A stretch of DNA of 23,377 nt from NCBI GenBank assembly GCA_015064195.1, contig SVSO01000017.1, positions 1-23,377 on the forward strand, in the 5' to 3' direction. The number at the start of each line of letters is the position of its first letter. Position 1 is the first letter of the stretch. This stretch comes from Oscillospiraceae bacterium (GTDB lineage: Bacteria > Bacillota_A > Clostridia > Oscillospirales > CAG-272). Below, in pieces: positions 1 to 6,543 of this stretch. The notes beneath the pieces were generated by a model. The model saw nothing but the letters and a program-made list of their open reading frames with translations, did not search any database and was not told where the DNA came from. The position numbers and the translations under genes are program-made.

Positions 1-37
1 TGCCGAAGCTCTTTTTTAAGTCAATTACGTCGATCAC
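1..37 (-). CDS. Amino-acid ABC transporter ATP-binding protein (5' end only)
   Basis: Only the first 12 codons lie in the window; the gene runs off the left edge. Read from a GTG at 37-35 the product begins MIDVIDLKKSFG, the usual N-terminus of GlnQ/HisP-type ATPases that energise polar amino-acid uptake (the aromatic A-loop region precedes Walker A, which is outside the window). A purine-rich ribosome site (GGAAAGGGGG) lies about 9 bases upstream. An in-frame TTG at 43-41 is an alternative start. The gene overlaps the 3' end of the permease by 17 bp, the tight coupling expected for permease-ATPase pairs. The identification rests on a short peptide plus context. Confidence 0.75.
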   Translation of the reverse strand, partial: MIDVIDLKKSFG

Positions 38-770
38 TTCTTGCAAGCCCCCTTTCCATCAGCTTGATGCCCAGCGTGATGAGCATGATGATAGCGATAT
101 AGATGATTGCCATGCACAGGAACGGCACCATGAATTCGTAGGAGTTGGAGCCGATCATGTTGAAGGCGGTGTACAGGTTCGCCGCACCGACGAAGGATAC
201 GACGGAGGTTTCCTTGATGAGGGCGATGAATTCGTTGCCCAGCGTGGGAAGGATGTTCTTGATCGCCTGCGGGATGACGATCTTCATCATCGTGGTGGCG
301 AAGGAAAGGCCGACTGCTCGTCCGGCTTCCATCTGGCCGCTGTCCACCGACTGAATGCCCGAGCGCATGATCTCGGATATGTACGCGCCGCTGTTGAGGC
401 CGAATACGATGATGGACACGTTCAGGCCGGAGATACGGATGCCCAGCAGCGGGAACATGACGTAATAGAACAGCAGAAGCTGGACTGCCATCGGCGTTCC
501 GCGGAAAAAGCCCACGTAGAAGGAGCAGATGCCGTTGAGGACGCGGGGGAGCGTCTTATACTTGGGGATGACACGCACGGTCGCGATGAGCGTACCGATG
601 ATGATGCCGATGACAAGGCCGATGACCGAAATAATGACGGTATTCTGCAGACCTTCCAGCACCTTCAGATAGCCCTTGGCGTTGATCAGCGTATCGAGAA
701 ATTTGTTGACCTCCTTGATCGGCGTGTTGAAGACGATATCCGACATAAGGAGCGGGAGAATCTTATACAA
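21..770 (-). CDS. Polar amino-acid ABC transporter permease (HisM/GlnP family)
   Basis: A 249-residue integral membrane protein that forms the transmembrane channel of a polar amino-acid importer. The hydrophobic segment near residues 40-65, further membrane segments, and the cytoplasmic EAA loop (EAGRAVGLS followed by IVIPQAIKNILPTLGNE) are typical of the HEQRo/HisM family. The length is normal. The start is TTG at 770-768, preceded by GAGGTG; the first internal ATG (residue 9) has no comparable ribosome site. It lies between the binding lipoprotein (86 bp upstream, with an intervening hairpin) and the ATPase (overlapping). The substrate is not shown by the sequence; proximity to cysE-cysS makes cystine or a related amino acid a reasonable guess only. 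Confidence 0.93.
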   Translation of the reverse strand: MYKILPLLMSDIVFNTPIKEVNKFLDTLINAKGYLKVLEGLQNTVIISVIGLVIGIIIGTLIATVRVIPKYKTLPRVLNGICSFYVGFFRGTPMAVQLLLFYYVMFPLLGIRISGLNVSIIVFGLNSGAYISEIMRSGIQSVDSGQMEAGRAVGLSFATTMMKIVIPQAIKNILPTLGNEFIALIKETSVVSFVGAANLYTAFNMIGSNSYEFMVPFLCMAIIYIAIIMLITLGIKLMERGLARSDRRN

Positions 771-796
771 CCTCTTGGTTCACCTCATTAAAATTC

Positions 797-827
797 CTGC
801 TCTTTCACCATTGCGGTGAAAGAGCAG
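797..827 (-). promoter_or_regulatory. Intercistronic hairpin between binding protein and permease
   Basis: A perfect 13-bp inverted repeat (CTGCTCTTTCACC / GGTGAAAGAGCAG) with a 5-base loop sits between the binding-protein stop and the permease start. It is not followed by a run of T on the minus strand (GAATTTTAATG), so it looks less like a full terminator than a 3'-stabilising or attenuating stem-loop. Such stem-loops are known to raise binding-protein mRNA relative to permease mRNA in ABC operons. Confidence 0.7.
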
Positions 828-856
828 TGATACGACATAGTTGTGGACAGCGGAAA

Positions 857-1687
857 TCAGTTGTTGAATGCGTCGGTGATGCACTTTGCGGGAGCGGAGT
901 CAATGATGACATACTGAATGTTGCCATTGATCAGGTCCTGAACTGCAAGAGAACCGTTCGCGTAAACAACGCACTCAGCTGCGAAGCCGTCAAAGCCCCA
1001 GTCAGCGTCGCCCTGTACGTAGAACATACCGGTGGTGCCGTTCTGAACACCGATCTTGGTTGCGGCATCCAGACCTGCGAGGATTGCTTCAACGGAAGCG
1101 GCGTCGGTGCAGGCGTCAAATGCGGTGTCTTCGATCTTGGTGATGAGCTTCTGGGATGCGCTGTAGTAGGACTTGGAGAAGGTTACATACTCCTCGCGGT
1201 CGGGCTTAACGGTCAGACCAGCCATTGCGATGTCGCACTTGTGCTGACCAACGGAGAGGCATACGGATTCGAAGTCCATGTTCTGGATAACAAGCTCCAG
1301 ACCAAGCTCTTCTGCCAGCATAGCGGCGATTTCCATATCGATGCCGAGGTACTTGTCGCCATCCATGTACTCAAAGGGCTCGAATGCGGCGTTGGTAGCA
1401 ACGACCAGCTGATCCTTGGACTCATCAAGAGCTGCGGAGGTTACAGGGGCGGGAGTGCCGTCGCCGAAATACTTGTTGCAGATTTCGTCGAAGGTGCCGT
1501 CCTTCTGGATCTTTTCGATGAAGGCATTGACCTTCTCGAGAAGCTCGGGCTGATCCTTGTCAACGCCGAATGCGTATTCTTCTTCGGTCAGTTCGATTTC
1601 GATTACCTTAACGACAGGCTCACTGCCGCAGGCTGCCATGGCGAAAATCATAAGAGCCGCCAGAGCGAGTGCAAAAAACTTTTTCAT
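857..1687 (-). CDS. Amino-acid ABC transporter substrate-binding lipoprotein, circularly permuted SBP family 3
   Basis: A 276-residue lipoprotein that captures the amino acid outside the cell. A signal peptide ends in the lipobox MAAC with lipidated Cys20. Residues 91-270 carry the SBP_bac_3 core: LVVATNAAFEPFEY (start of lobe 1), GIDMEI, CDIAMAGLT and IGVQNGTTG (lobe hinge), ending near YVIIDSAPAK. The piece that normally follows that point, xLTEEEYAFGVDKDQPELLEKVN and DGTFDEICNKYFG, instead lies at residues 28-75, before the core. The domain is therefore circularly permuted rather than truncated. The ATG is preceded by AAAGGAG and a good promoter lies at 1737-1765. It is the first gene of the binding protein-permease-ATPase unit. 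Confidence 0.95.
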   Translation of the reverse strand: MKKFFALALAALMIFAMAACGSEPVVKVIEIELTEEEYAFGVDKDQPELLEKVNAFIEKIQKDGTFDEICNKYFGDGTPAPVTSAALDESKDQLVVATNAAFEPFEYMDGDKYLGIDMEIAAMLAEELGLELVIQNMDFESVCLSVGQHKCDIAMAGLTVKPDREEYVTFSKSYYSASQKLITKIEDTAFDACTDAASVEAILAGLDAATKIGVQNGTTGMFYVQGDADWGFDGFAAECVVYANGSLAVQDLINGNIQYVIIDSAPAKCITDAFNN

Positions 1688-1736
1688 GGGGTTTACTCCT
1701 TTTTCATAATAATTTTAAGAATATGTCGCTGTATAC

Positions 1737-1765
1737 ATTTTACACTAAAATGAACAAAAAATCAA
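1737..1765 (-). promoter_or_regulatory. Promoter of the amino-acid ABC operon
   Basis: On the minus strand TTGATT (1765-1760) and TAAAAT (1742-1737) are separated by 17 bases, about 50 bases before the lipoprotein start. This fits a vegetative sigma-A promoter. It lies only 60-90 bases after the cysS stop codon. Confidence 0.75.
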
Positions 1766-1825
1766 TGGTAAATGTGCATTAAATCAGCGATACTTCATTG
1801 AGGTATTTTGACCCTTCTGTTGTAC

Positions 1826-3274
1826 TTATGCCCGCTTATACTTCGCACCGCCGGGAATATCGGTGATTTCGATGCCGGAAGCCTTGAGTTCGTCGCGGAT
1901 TCTGTCAGCTTCGGCGAAATTTTTCGCCTTCTTCGCATCCTGACGTGCGCGGAGCTTTGCCTCAATATCGGCATCCGGCTCACCGCTCTCGCAGATGACC
2001 GTGAATTCGCCGGCCTTGGGAGCCGCCGCCGCTTCCTTGCGCTTGGCATCCGCCTTGGCGATGAGATCCAGTCCCAGCACCTTGTCGAAATCCGCCAGCA
2101 CCGCCAGCTTGGTTGCATCGTTTGTCTGATATTTCAGCGCGTCGTAGACTGCCGTGACCGCCAGCGCGGTGTTGAGATCATTGCCCACCGCATCCATGAA
2201 TTTCTGACGGAGCGCATCGAATGCCGCCTGATCGAGCTCACCGTCGTTCGGCTTGAGCGCGGCGATCTTGGCGATCATCTTGTTATAAGTGACGACTGCA
2301 TTGTCGAGGTTTTCCCATGTGAACACGAGATTCTTGCGGTAGTGAGACTGGAGGCAGAAGAGACGGTAGACCAGCGGATCGTAGCCCTTTTCCTCCAGCA
2401 GCGAAACGGTGAGGAATTCGCCCTTGGATTTTGACATCTTGCCGGAGCCGGTGTTCAGATGATGGACGTGCATCCAGTAGTTGCACCATTTGTGGCCGAG
2501 GTAGGCCTCAGACTGGGCAATTTCGTTGGTGTGATGGGGGAACGCATTGTCGATGCCGCCGCAGTGGATGTCCAGATCCTCGCCCAGATGCTTCATGGAA
2601 ATGCCGGAGCATTCGATATGCCAGCCGGGATAGCCGACGCCCCACGGCGAATCCCATTTGAGTGCCTGATCCTCAAACTTGGACTTGGTGAACCACAGCA
2701 CAAAATCGTTCTTATTGCGCTTGTTTTCATCCTCCTCCACGCCTTCGCGGACACCGACCTCCAGATCGTCCTCGTTGAAGTCGTTGAAGATATAATACTG
2801 CTTCAGCTTGGATACATCGAAATAAATATTTCCGCCGGCCTGATATGCGAAGCCTTTTTCGATGAGCGTTTCGATGATGTGAATGTAATCCTCGATGCAG
2901 TTTGTGGCCGGCTCAACCACATCGGGATGCTTGATGTTCAGCTTGCGGCAGTCCTCGAAGAAAGCATCGGTGTAGTATTTTGCGATCTCCATGACGGATT
3001 TGTTCTCGCGCTTTGCACCCTTGAGCATCTTATCCTCGCCGGTATCCGCATCGGAAGCCAGATGGCCAACATCGGTGATGTTCATGACGCGCTTCACGTT
3101 ATAGCCGCAGTAGCGCAGGGATTTTTCAAGAATATCCTCCATGATATAGGAGCGCAGATTGCCGATGTGGGCGAAATGGTACACAGTCGGGCCGCAGGTG
3201 TACATTTTCACCAGCTCGGGATTGTTCGGGACAAAATCCTCACGGGTTCTTGTGGCGGTATTGTAGAGCTTCAT
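1826..3274 (-). CDS. cysS: Cysteinyl-tRNA synthetase
   Basis: A 482-residue class I aminoacyl-tRNA synthetase that charges tRNA-Cys in the cytoplasm. Visible landmarks are the ATP-binding HIGH-type motif HIGN (residues 36-39), KMSKS (279-283), and the zinc ligands expected for CysRS: Cys27 in TCGPT, Cys222 in WHIECSG, and His247 and Glu251 in HHTNE. The C-terminal part carries the DALR-type helical domain and an anticodon-binding end. The length is normal. The ATG at 3274 overlaps the cysE stop in an ATGA, with GGAG upstream inside cysE, so the two genes are translationally coupled and share the T-box leader. Confidence 0.98.
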   Translation of the reverse strand: MKLYNTATRTREDFVPNNPELVKMYTCGPTVYHFAHIGNLRSYIMEDILEKSLRYCGYNVKRVMNITDVGHLASDADTGEDKMLKGAKRENKSVMEIAKYYTDAFFEDCRKLNIKHPDVVEPATNCIEDYIHIIETLIEKGFAYQAGGNIYFDVSKLKQYYIFNDFNEDDLEVGVREGVEEDENKRNKNDFVLWFTKSKFEDQALKWDSPWGVGYPGWHIECSGISMKHLGEDLDIHCGGIDNAFPHHTNEIAQSEAYLGHKWCNYWMHVHHLNTGSGKMSKSKGEFLTVSLLEEKGYDPLVYRLFCLQSHYRKNLVFTWENLDNAVVTYNKMIAKIAALKPNDGELDQAAFDALRQKFMDAVGNDLNTALAVTAVYDALKYQTNDATKLAVLADFDKVLGLDLIAKADAKRKEAAAAPKAGEFTVICESGEPDADIEAKLRARQDAKKAKNFAEADRIRDELKASGIEITDIPGGAKYKRA

Positions 3275-3993
3275 TTGTCTTCTCCTTCATTTGATGACAG
3301 TTTTTTCTCCGCTTCGGCCAGCTTCCGTTCCAGATGCTCGATGCGGATGTTGAGCCGGCAGATCTCCTGTGCGACAGGGTCGGGGATATGTACCTGGTCG
3401 AGATCGTTGGCCACGCACCGGATGTTGCCGCGGCGAACCACACGGGCGGGAATACCCACCGCCGTGGAATCGGAGGGCACTTCCTCCAGAACGACGGCGT
3501 TTGCCGCGATCTTGGAATTATCGCCCACCTTGAACGGGCCGAGCACCTTTGCGCCCGAGCCGACCATGACATTGTTGCCGAGGGTGGGATGACGCTTGCC
3601 CACGTGCTTGCCGGTACCACCGAGAGTCACGCCCTGATAGATGGTGCAGTTGTCGCCGATCTCCGCCGTTTCACCGATGACGACGGCACTTCCGTGGTCG
3701 ATGAACAGTCCCTTGCCGATCTTTGCGCCGGGATGGATCTCGATGCCGGTCAAGAAGCGCGCACCCTGGCTGACCATGCGGGCGGCGAAGTGCATATTTT
3801 TCTCATACAGCTTGTGAGAGACGCGGTATGCGAGGACGGCATGGAAGCCGGAATAGAGGAGAGCGACCTCTAAATTGCTGGTAGCGGCGGGGTCACGCTC
3901 ACGGATGACGCGGATGTCGTTTACGATCTCATCCTTCGCCTTTTTGAGATTTTTTGTGATCTTTCCCGGATCGATGTTAAGCTTGATTTCCAT
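3271..3993 (-). CDS. cysE: Serine O-acetyltransferase
   Basis: A 240-residue left-handed beta-helix acetyltransferase that makes O-acetylserine from serine and acetyl-CoA, the first committed step of cysteine synthesis. The N-terminal helical part is followed by hexapeptide repeats with the SAT signatures IEIHPGAKIGKGLFIDHG, VVIGETAEIGDN, YQGVTLGGTGK and GSGAKVLGPFKVG. The ATG at 3993 is chosen because GGAG stands 7 bases upstream; a longer reading frame to 4032 would run back into the T-box terminator. A charged C-terminal helix ends the protein. It pairs with cysS so that cysteine supply and use are controlled together. Confidence 0.96.
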   Translation of the reverse strand: MEIKLNIDPGKITKNLKKAKDEIVNDIRVIRERDPAATSNLEVALLYSGFHAVLAYRVSHKLYEKNMHFAARMVSQGARFLTGIEIHPGAKIGKGLFIDHGSAVVIGETAEIGDNCTIYQGVTLGGTGKHVGKRHPTLGNNVMVGSGAKVLGPFKVGDNSKIAANAVVLEEVPSDSTAVGIPARVVRRGNIRCVANDLDQVHIPDPVAQEICRLNIRIEHLERKLAEAEKKLSSNEGEDK

Positions 3994-4018
3994 AAATTCA
4001 CTCCATTTATCAAGTAAT

Positions 4019-4056
4019 AAAAAAACGCCCACAGCCCTCCCGGGGCTGTAAAGGCG
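4019..4056 (-). terminator. T-box intrinsic terminator
   Basis: Minus strand stem ACAGCCC/GGGCTGT with a CGGGA loop, extended by CGCC/GGCG, followed by seven T (4025-4019). The competing antiterminator would use the T-box bases immediately upstream. Confidence 0.9.
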
Positions 4057-4279
4057 GCATGGCGCGGTTCCACTTTACATTTTACTCTGCCGGATACCCT
4101 TCGATATCCTGCTCCTGTAACGGGAAGCTCCCGTGCGCGGCTACTGTAAGTTCACCGCACCGGCTCACGGACGCACGTACTGTCACTCACACCGGCACGC
4201 GCTTCCACCAAGCTTTCACTGCGCGATTCTCTGTCGCCGGCACGATGAGACTCCTTCCGTTCATCGCCTTTTTCTATCC
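4019..4279 (-). promoter_or_regulatory. T-box riboswitch (tRNA-Cys) controlling cysE-cysS
   Basis: The 5' leader has T-box architecture. Stem I carries the GAACGGAAGGAGT base, the distal AGAGAA and GGTGGAAG elements, and a specifier region where TGC (Cys codon, 4175-4173) is followed by G and then the lower-stem strand TCCGT, pairing with ACGGA near 4256-4260. The conserved T-box AAAGTGGAACCGCG is at 4076-4063. Its acceptor-end bulge reads UGGA, which pairs with a UCCA end, and tRNA-Cys has U73. A terminator follows. Uncharged tRNA-Cys should stabilise the antiterminator and allow expression when cysteine is short. Confidence 0.95.
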
Positions 4280-4285
4280 ACCAAT

Positions 4286-4314
4286 ATTATATTACATTTG
4301 CGGGCGTTTGTAAA
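4286..4314 (-). promoter_or_regulatory. Promoter of the cysE-cysS operon
   Basis: TTTACA (4314-4309) and TATAAT (4291-4286) on the minus strand with a 17-base spacer place the start near 4279, just before T-box stem I. Confidence 0.88.
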
Positions 4315-4353
4315 TAGTTTTTTGAAAAATTCATAAAAATTTCTCACCTGCTC

Positions 4354-4382
4354 TTGCAATACGGCCGAAAATGCGGTATAAT
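4354..4382 (+). promoter_or_regulatory. Promoter of the CBM9-like gene
   Basis: TTGCAA (4354-4359) and TATAAT (4377-4382) with a 17-base spacer. The -10 box lies inside a longer potential reading frame starting at 4371, which therefore cannot be the translated start. Confidence 0.88.
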
Positions 4383-4424
4383 GATGATAACATCCGAGAA
4401 GGATACCAGAAAGGAAGCGATCAT

Positions 4425-5054
4425 ATGAGAAATTTAACCGTAAAGATCACCGACAGCGCGGCGATTGACTGGAGCGTCATGGAAAAAGCGCCGGTGGATA
4501 TTTTCAAATGGGGAACGGTGGATAAGCCGGAGACTTATGCGCAGATGGCATACGCGGCCACCGGCGATGAGACGGAGGGGCTGTACATCCACTTCGCCTG
4601 CCGGGAGAGCAATCCGCTCATCACCTACAAGAATCACAACGAGCCGGTGTACAAGGACAGCTGCATGGAGTGCTTCTTCACGATGAAAGCTCCCGGCGCA
4701 CCGGATAACGGCTACATCAACATCGAATGCAATGCCAACCCCACCACCCTCATCGCCTATGGCCATGACCGCTATGACCGCACGCCCATCGTGGAGCTGG
4801 GATATGAGCCGTTTGCCATCACGGTGAAAAAGACCGACGAAATGTGGGAGCTGTTTGAATTTGTGCCGGTGAAGGTGCTGCGTGAGGTGTTCAAGCTTGA
4901 CAAGATCGACGAGAACACCGTCATGGGCGCGAATTTCTACAAATGCGGCGGCGATCATGAGATCCTGCCCTACGGAATGTGGTCGGAGGTGGACACGCCT
5001 GCGCCCGATTTCCACAGAAGCGAATTCTTCGGCAAGCTGACGCTTGCACGGTGA
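4425..5054 (+). CDS. Carbohydrate-binding family 9-like protein
   Basis: A 209-residue protein with no signal peptide. The pattern of a short N-terminal strand, FKWG, AYAATGDETEGLYIHFACRES, then VYKDSCMECFF and GYINIECNANPT matches the CBM9-like sugar-binding sandwich fold found as stand-alone proteins in gut Firmicutes and Bacteroidota. The ATG at 4425 follows AGAAAGGAAGCG and lies 43 bases past the -10 box. The gene is monocistronic and its TGA (5052-5054) directly abuts the stop of the converging gene. The ligand and cellular role are unknown; without a secretion signal a direct role in extracellular polysaccharide binding is doubtful. Confidence 0.82.
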   Translation: MRNLTVKITDSAAIDWSVMEKAPVDIFKWGTVDKPETYAQMAYAATGDETEGLYIHFACRESNPLITYKNHNEPVYKDSCMECFFTMKAPGAPDNGYINIECNANPTTLIAYGHDRYDRTPIVELGYEPFAITVKKTDEMWELFEFVPVKVLREVFKLDKIDENTVMGANFYKCGGDHEILPYGMWSEVDTPAPDFHRSEFFGKLTLAR

Positions 5055-5711
5055 TTATTCATACGAAATCAGCTCGATTTGGAAGAAATCGGATGTGACG
5101 GGTTTGCCTACCGGCCATCGACCATCGTAAAGCTGTGTCAGCTTGATCGTGGCTGTGACAAGCGGCCATTCGTTGAGGTCATTTTTGTAGACGCGCACAT
5201 TGATAAAGGTTTCATTTCCCGGAAGCGCATTGCGCCTGCTGGGGTCAAGCGGAAAATGCTTTTCATCAAGCTCACACGCGCCGCTACCACCGATCACCGG
5301 ATTAAATGCCATATAACCGCTGTCATTGACGTGAAAGTTGTACCCGAACCGCTGAGTTGGCTGGGAGCGCTTCGCCAGATAGAATGGCCCTGCGCCGTCT
5401 CCGACAGAAATCTGCACATCGTCTGAGGTCGCTTGGATGATGCCGCCGTCGTATTCAAAGAGAATGTTGATGTTGACGAGGTCGGAGTGGTCATACATAC
5501 TGGTGGTGACGATTTTCGGTACGCCCAGCTCCAGCTCCTCAAAGGTGAACACGTTGGACTTTTTGTCCCAGGCGTTGGGGTCGGCGATGCTGTCATCGAA
5601 CACGAATGTGCTCATTTTGAGCCGCGGCTCCTCATACGGAGGGTCGTAGGTGAAGAAGCTCAGCGCCGCAACGCAGACGATTGCTAAGATGAATACAGCG
5701 AAATATTTCAT
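5055..5711 (-). CDS. Putative membrane-anchored or exported protein, unknown function
   Basis: A 218-residue protein not recognised as any family. Residues 1-22 (MKYFAVFILAIVCVAALSFF) form one hydrophobic segment acting as a signal anchor or uncleaved signal; there is no lipobox. The rest is polar, rich in aromatic and beta-forming residues, with single cysteine Cys146 or nearby, suggesting an extracytoplasmic beta domain. The ATG follows a strong AGAGGAGGTG. It is preceded by a 30-bp perfect palindrome and by another exported-protein gene, and its stop touches the stop of the converging CBM9-like gene with no terminator between. Confidence 0.75.
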   Translation of the reverse strand: MKYFAVFILAIVCVAALSFFTYDPPYEEPRLKMSTFVFDDSIADPNAWDKKSNVFTFEELELGVPKIVTTSMYDHSDLVNINILFEYDGGIIQATSDDVQISVGDGAGPFYLAKRSQPTQRFGYNFHVNDSGYMAFNPVIGGSGACELDEKHFPLDPSRRNALPGNETFINVRVYKNDLNEWPLVTATIKLTQLYDGRWPVGKPVTSDFFQIELISYE

Positions 5712-5737
5712 GATGGCACCTCCTCTGGGAGTATAAT

Positions 5738-5767
5738 GCAGTAGGCAATGTTAACATTGCCTACTGC
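5738..5767. repeat. Perfect 30-bp palindrome
   Basis: Fifteen bases (GCAGTAGGCAATGTT) are followed without a spacer by their exact reverse complement, centred on GTTAAC. It lies 27 bases before the start codon of the minus-strand gene ending at 5055 and 36 bases after the stop of the upstream gene. No T-run follows on either strand, so it is more likely an operator or an mRNA hairpin than a standard terminator. Confidence 0.85.
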
Positions 5768-5802
5768 TAATATTATGTTTATATATCAGTTAAATTAGAG
5801 TT

Positions 5803-6192
5803 TTATACATTCTCCCATCCCGGCCATTGGGGATATAAACACCATGGGCCGCAACCGCCAATGTTTTCTGCTCCATAGTAGTATTCCCAACCACAATTAA
5901 AACACACTTGGATTAAAGGAGTTGTATGGTATGCTACTTTGTTAGCATGAGGTTTATTGATACCATAGTCACCTAATACCGGATTGGAACAGCCGCAGGT
6001 GACAACCTGACGGAGCGATGCTACGCGCACGGTCTGCCCGTCGGGCAGATGGACAATAAAGCAGGCTTCGCCTTCGTGGATATGGTCGTGGTCATGTGCC
6101 GATGCCGGTATTGCAAACATGGTGCAGAACAGCATGGTCAGGGTCATGACGAGCGAGATGAGCTTGTAATGTTTCTGAATCATTTTTTTCAT
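5803..6192 (-). CDS. Secreted His/Cys-rich protein, possible metal binder, unknown function
   Basis: A 129-residue protein. A cleavable signal peptide (residues 1 to about 33) ends ...AIPASA, and the mature chain would begin HDHDHIHEGE, a histidine/acid cluster typical of metal-binding tails. Seven cysteines follow, several in knuckle-like pairs: CGC, CFNC and GGCGPWC, a zinc-ribbon-like layout. No family is recognised. The ATG at 6192 is chosen because AAAGAAAGGA lies about 10 bases upstream and the signal peptide begins there; an upstream ATG at 6243 has no ribosome site. A small reading frame and a perfect consensus promoter lie upstream. Metal binding is inference from composition. Confidence 0.75.
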   Translation of the reverse strand: MKKMIQKHYKLISLVMTLTMLFCTMFAIPASAHDHDHIHEGEACFIVHLPDGQTVRVASLRQVVTCGCSNPVLGDYGINKPHANKVAYHTTPLIQVCFNCGWEYYYGAENIGGCGPWCLYPQWPGWENV

Positions 6193-6262
6193 TGCAGTTA
6201 TCCTTTCTTTGGCATAATGGCCGGGTAGCTGCCGGATGCACATAAGCTCAGTTTATCACAGC

Positions 6263-6343
6263 CTATGCGCGGTAAAAAATACACTTGATTCGATATGATG
6301 GGACACGATTGTTTATATTGGCAAGCATTGATTCTTTCATCAT
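6263..6343 (-). CDS. Small ORF, 26 codons, unknown function
   Basis: Begins ATGATGAAAGAATCAATG and ends TAG. An excellent ribosome site (CGGAGGTG, 7 bases before the ATG) and a perfect TTGACA-17-TATAAT promoter upstream argue that it is translated. The peptide (MMKESMLANINNRVPSYRIK plus six residues) is basic, with one cysteine and no signal peptide. It ends 70 bases before the His/Cys-rich exported gene on the same strand, so it may be a leader peptide or the first gene of a two-gene unit. No homologue is recognised. Confidence 0.55.
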   Translation of the reverse strand: MMKESMLANINNRVPSYRIKCIFYRA

Positions 6344-6396
6344 TCCGTTTCACCTCCGATCCGTGTTGAACCAATTTTTTCCTTACCCTTGACTAT

Positions 6397-6425
6397 ATTA
6401 TACACTACATTTTGCGAAATGTCAA
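6397..6425 (-). promoter_or_regulatory. Perfect consensus promoter
   Basis: TTGACA (6425-6420), 17-base spacer, TATAAT (6402-6397) on the minus strand. It drives the small ORF at 6343 and probably the exported protein gene beyond it. Confidence 0.92.
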
Positions 6426-6500
6426 TAGATTTTATGTAATGAAATCAAATTCATGAAATATGCATATATTTTGCACTGACATTTGTACAACTCGCACGGA

Positions 6501-6530
6501 CAAAAAACAGCGACCGCATAGCGATCGCTG
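6501..6530 (-). terminator. Terminator of the rimP-infB operon
   Basis: Stem CAGCGATCGC/GCGGTCGCTG (one G-U pair) with a 3-base loop, followed by six T on the minus strand. It begins 14 bases after the infB stop. Confidence 0.9.
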
Positions 6531-6543
6531 TTTTGCTTTTGCG

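Noticed and set aside
4059..4336. Open frames on the plus strand upstream of the CBM9-like gene
   Set aside because: They lie wholly within the T-box leader and its promoter on the other strand and lack ribosome sites.
6193..6243. Upstream ATG for the His/Cys-rich exported protein
   Set aside because: No ribosome site before it and it would bury the signal peptide behind 17 residues.
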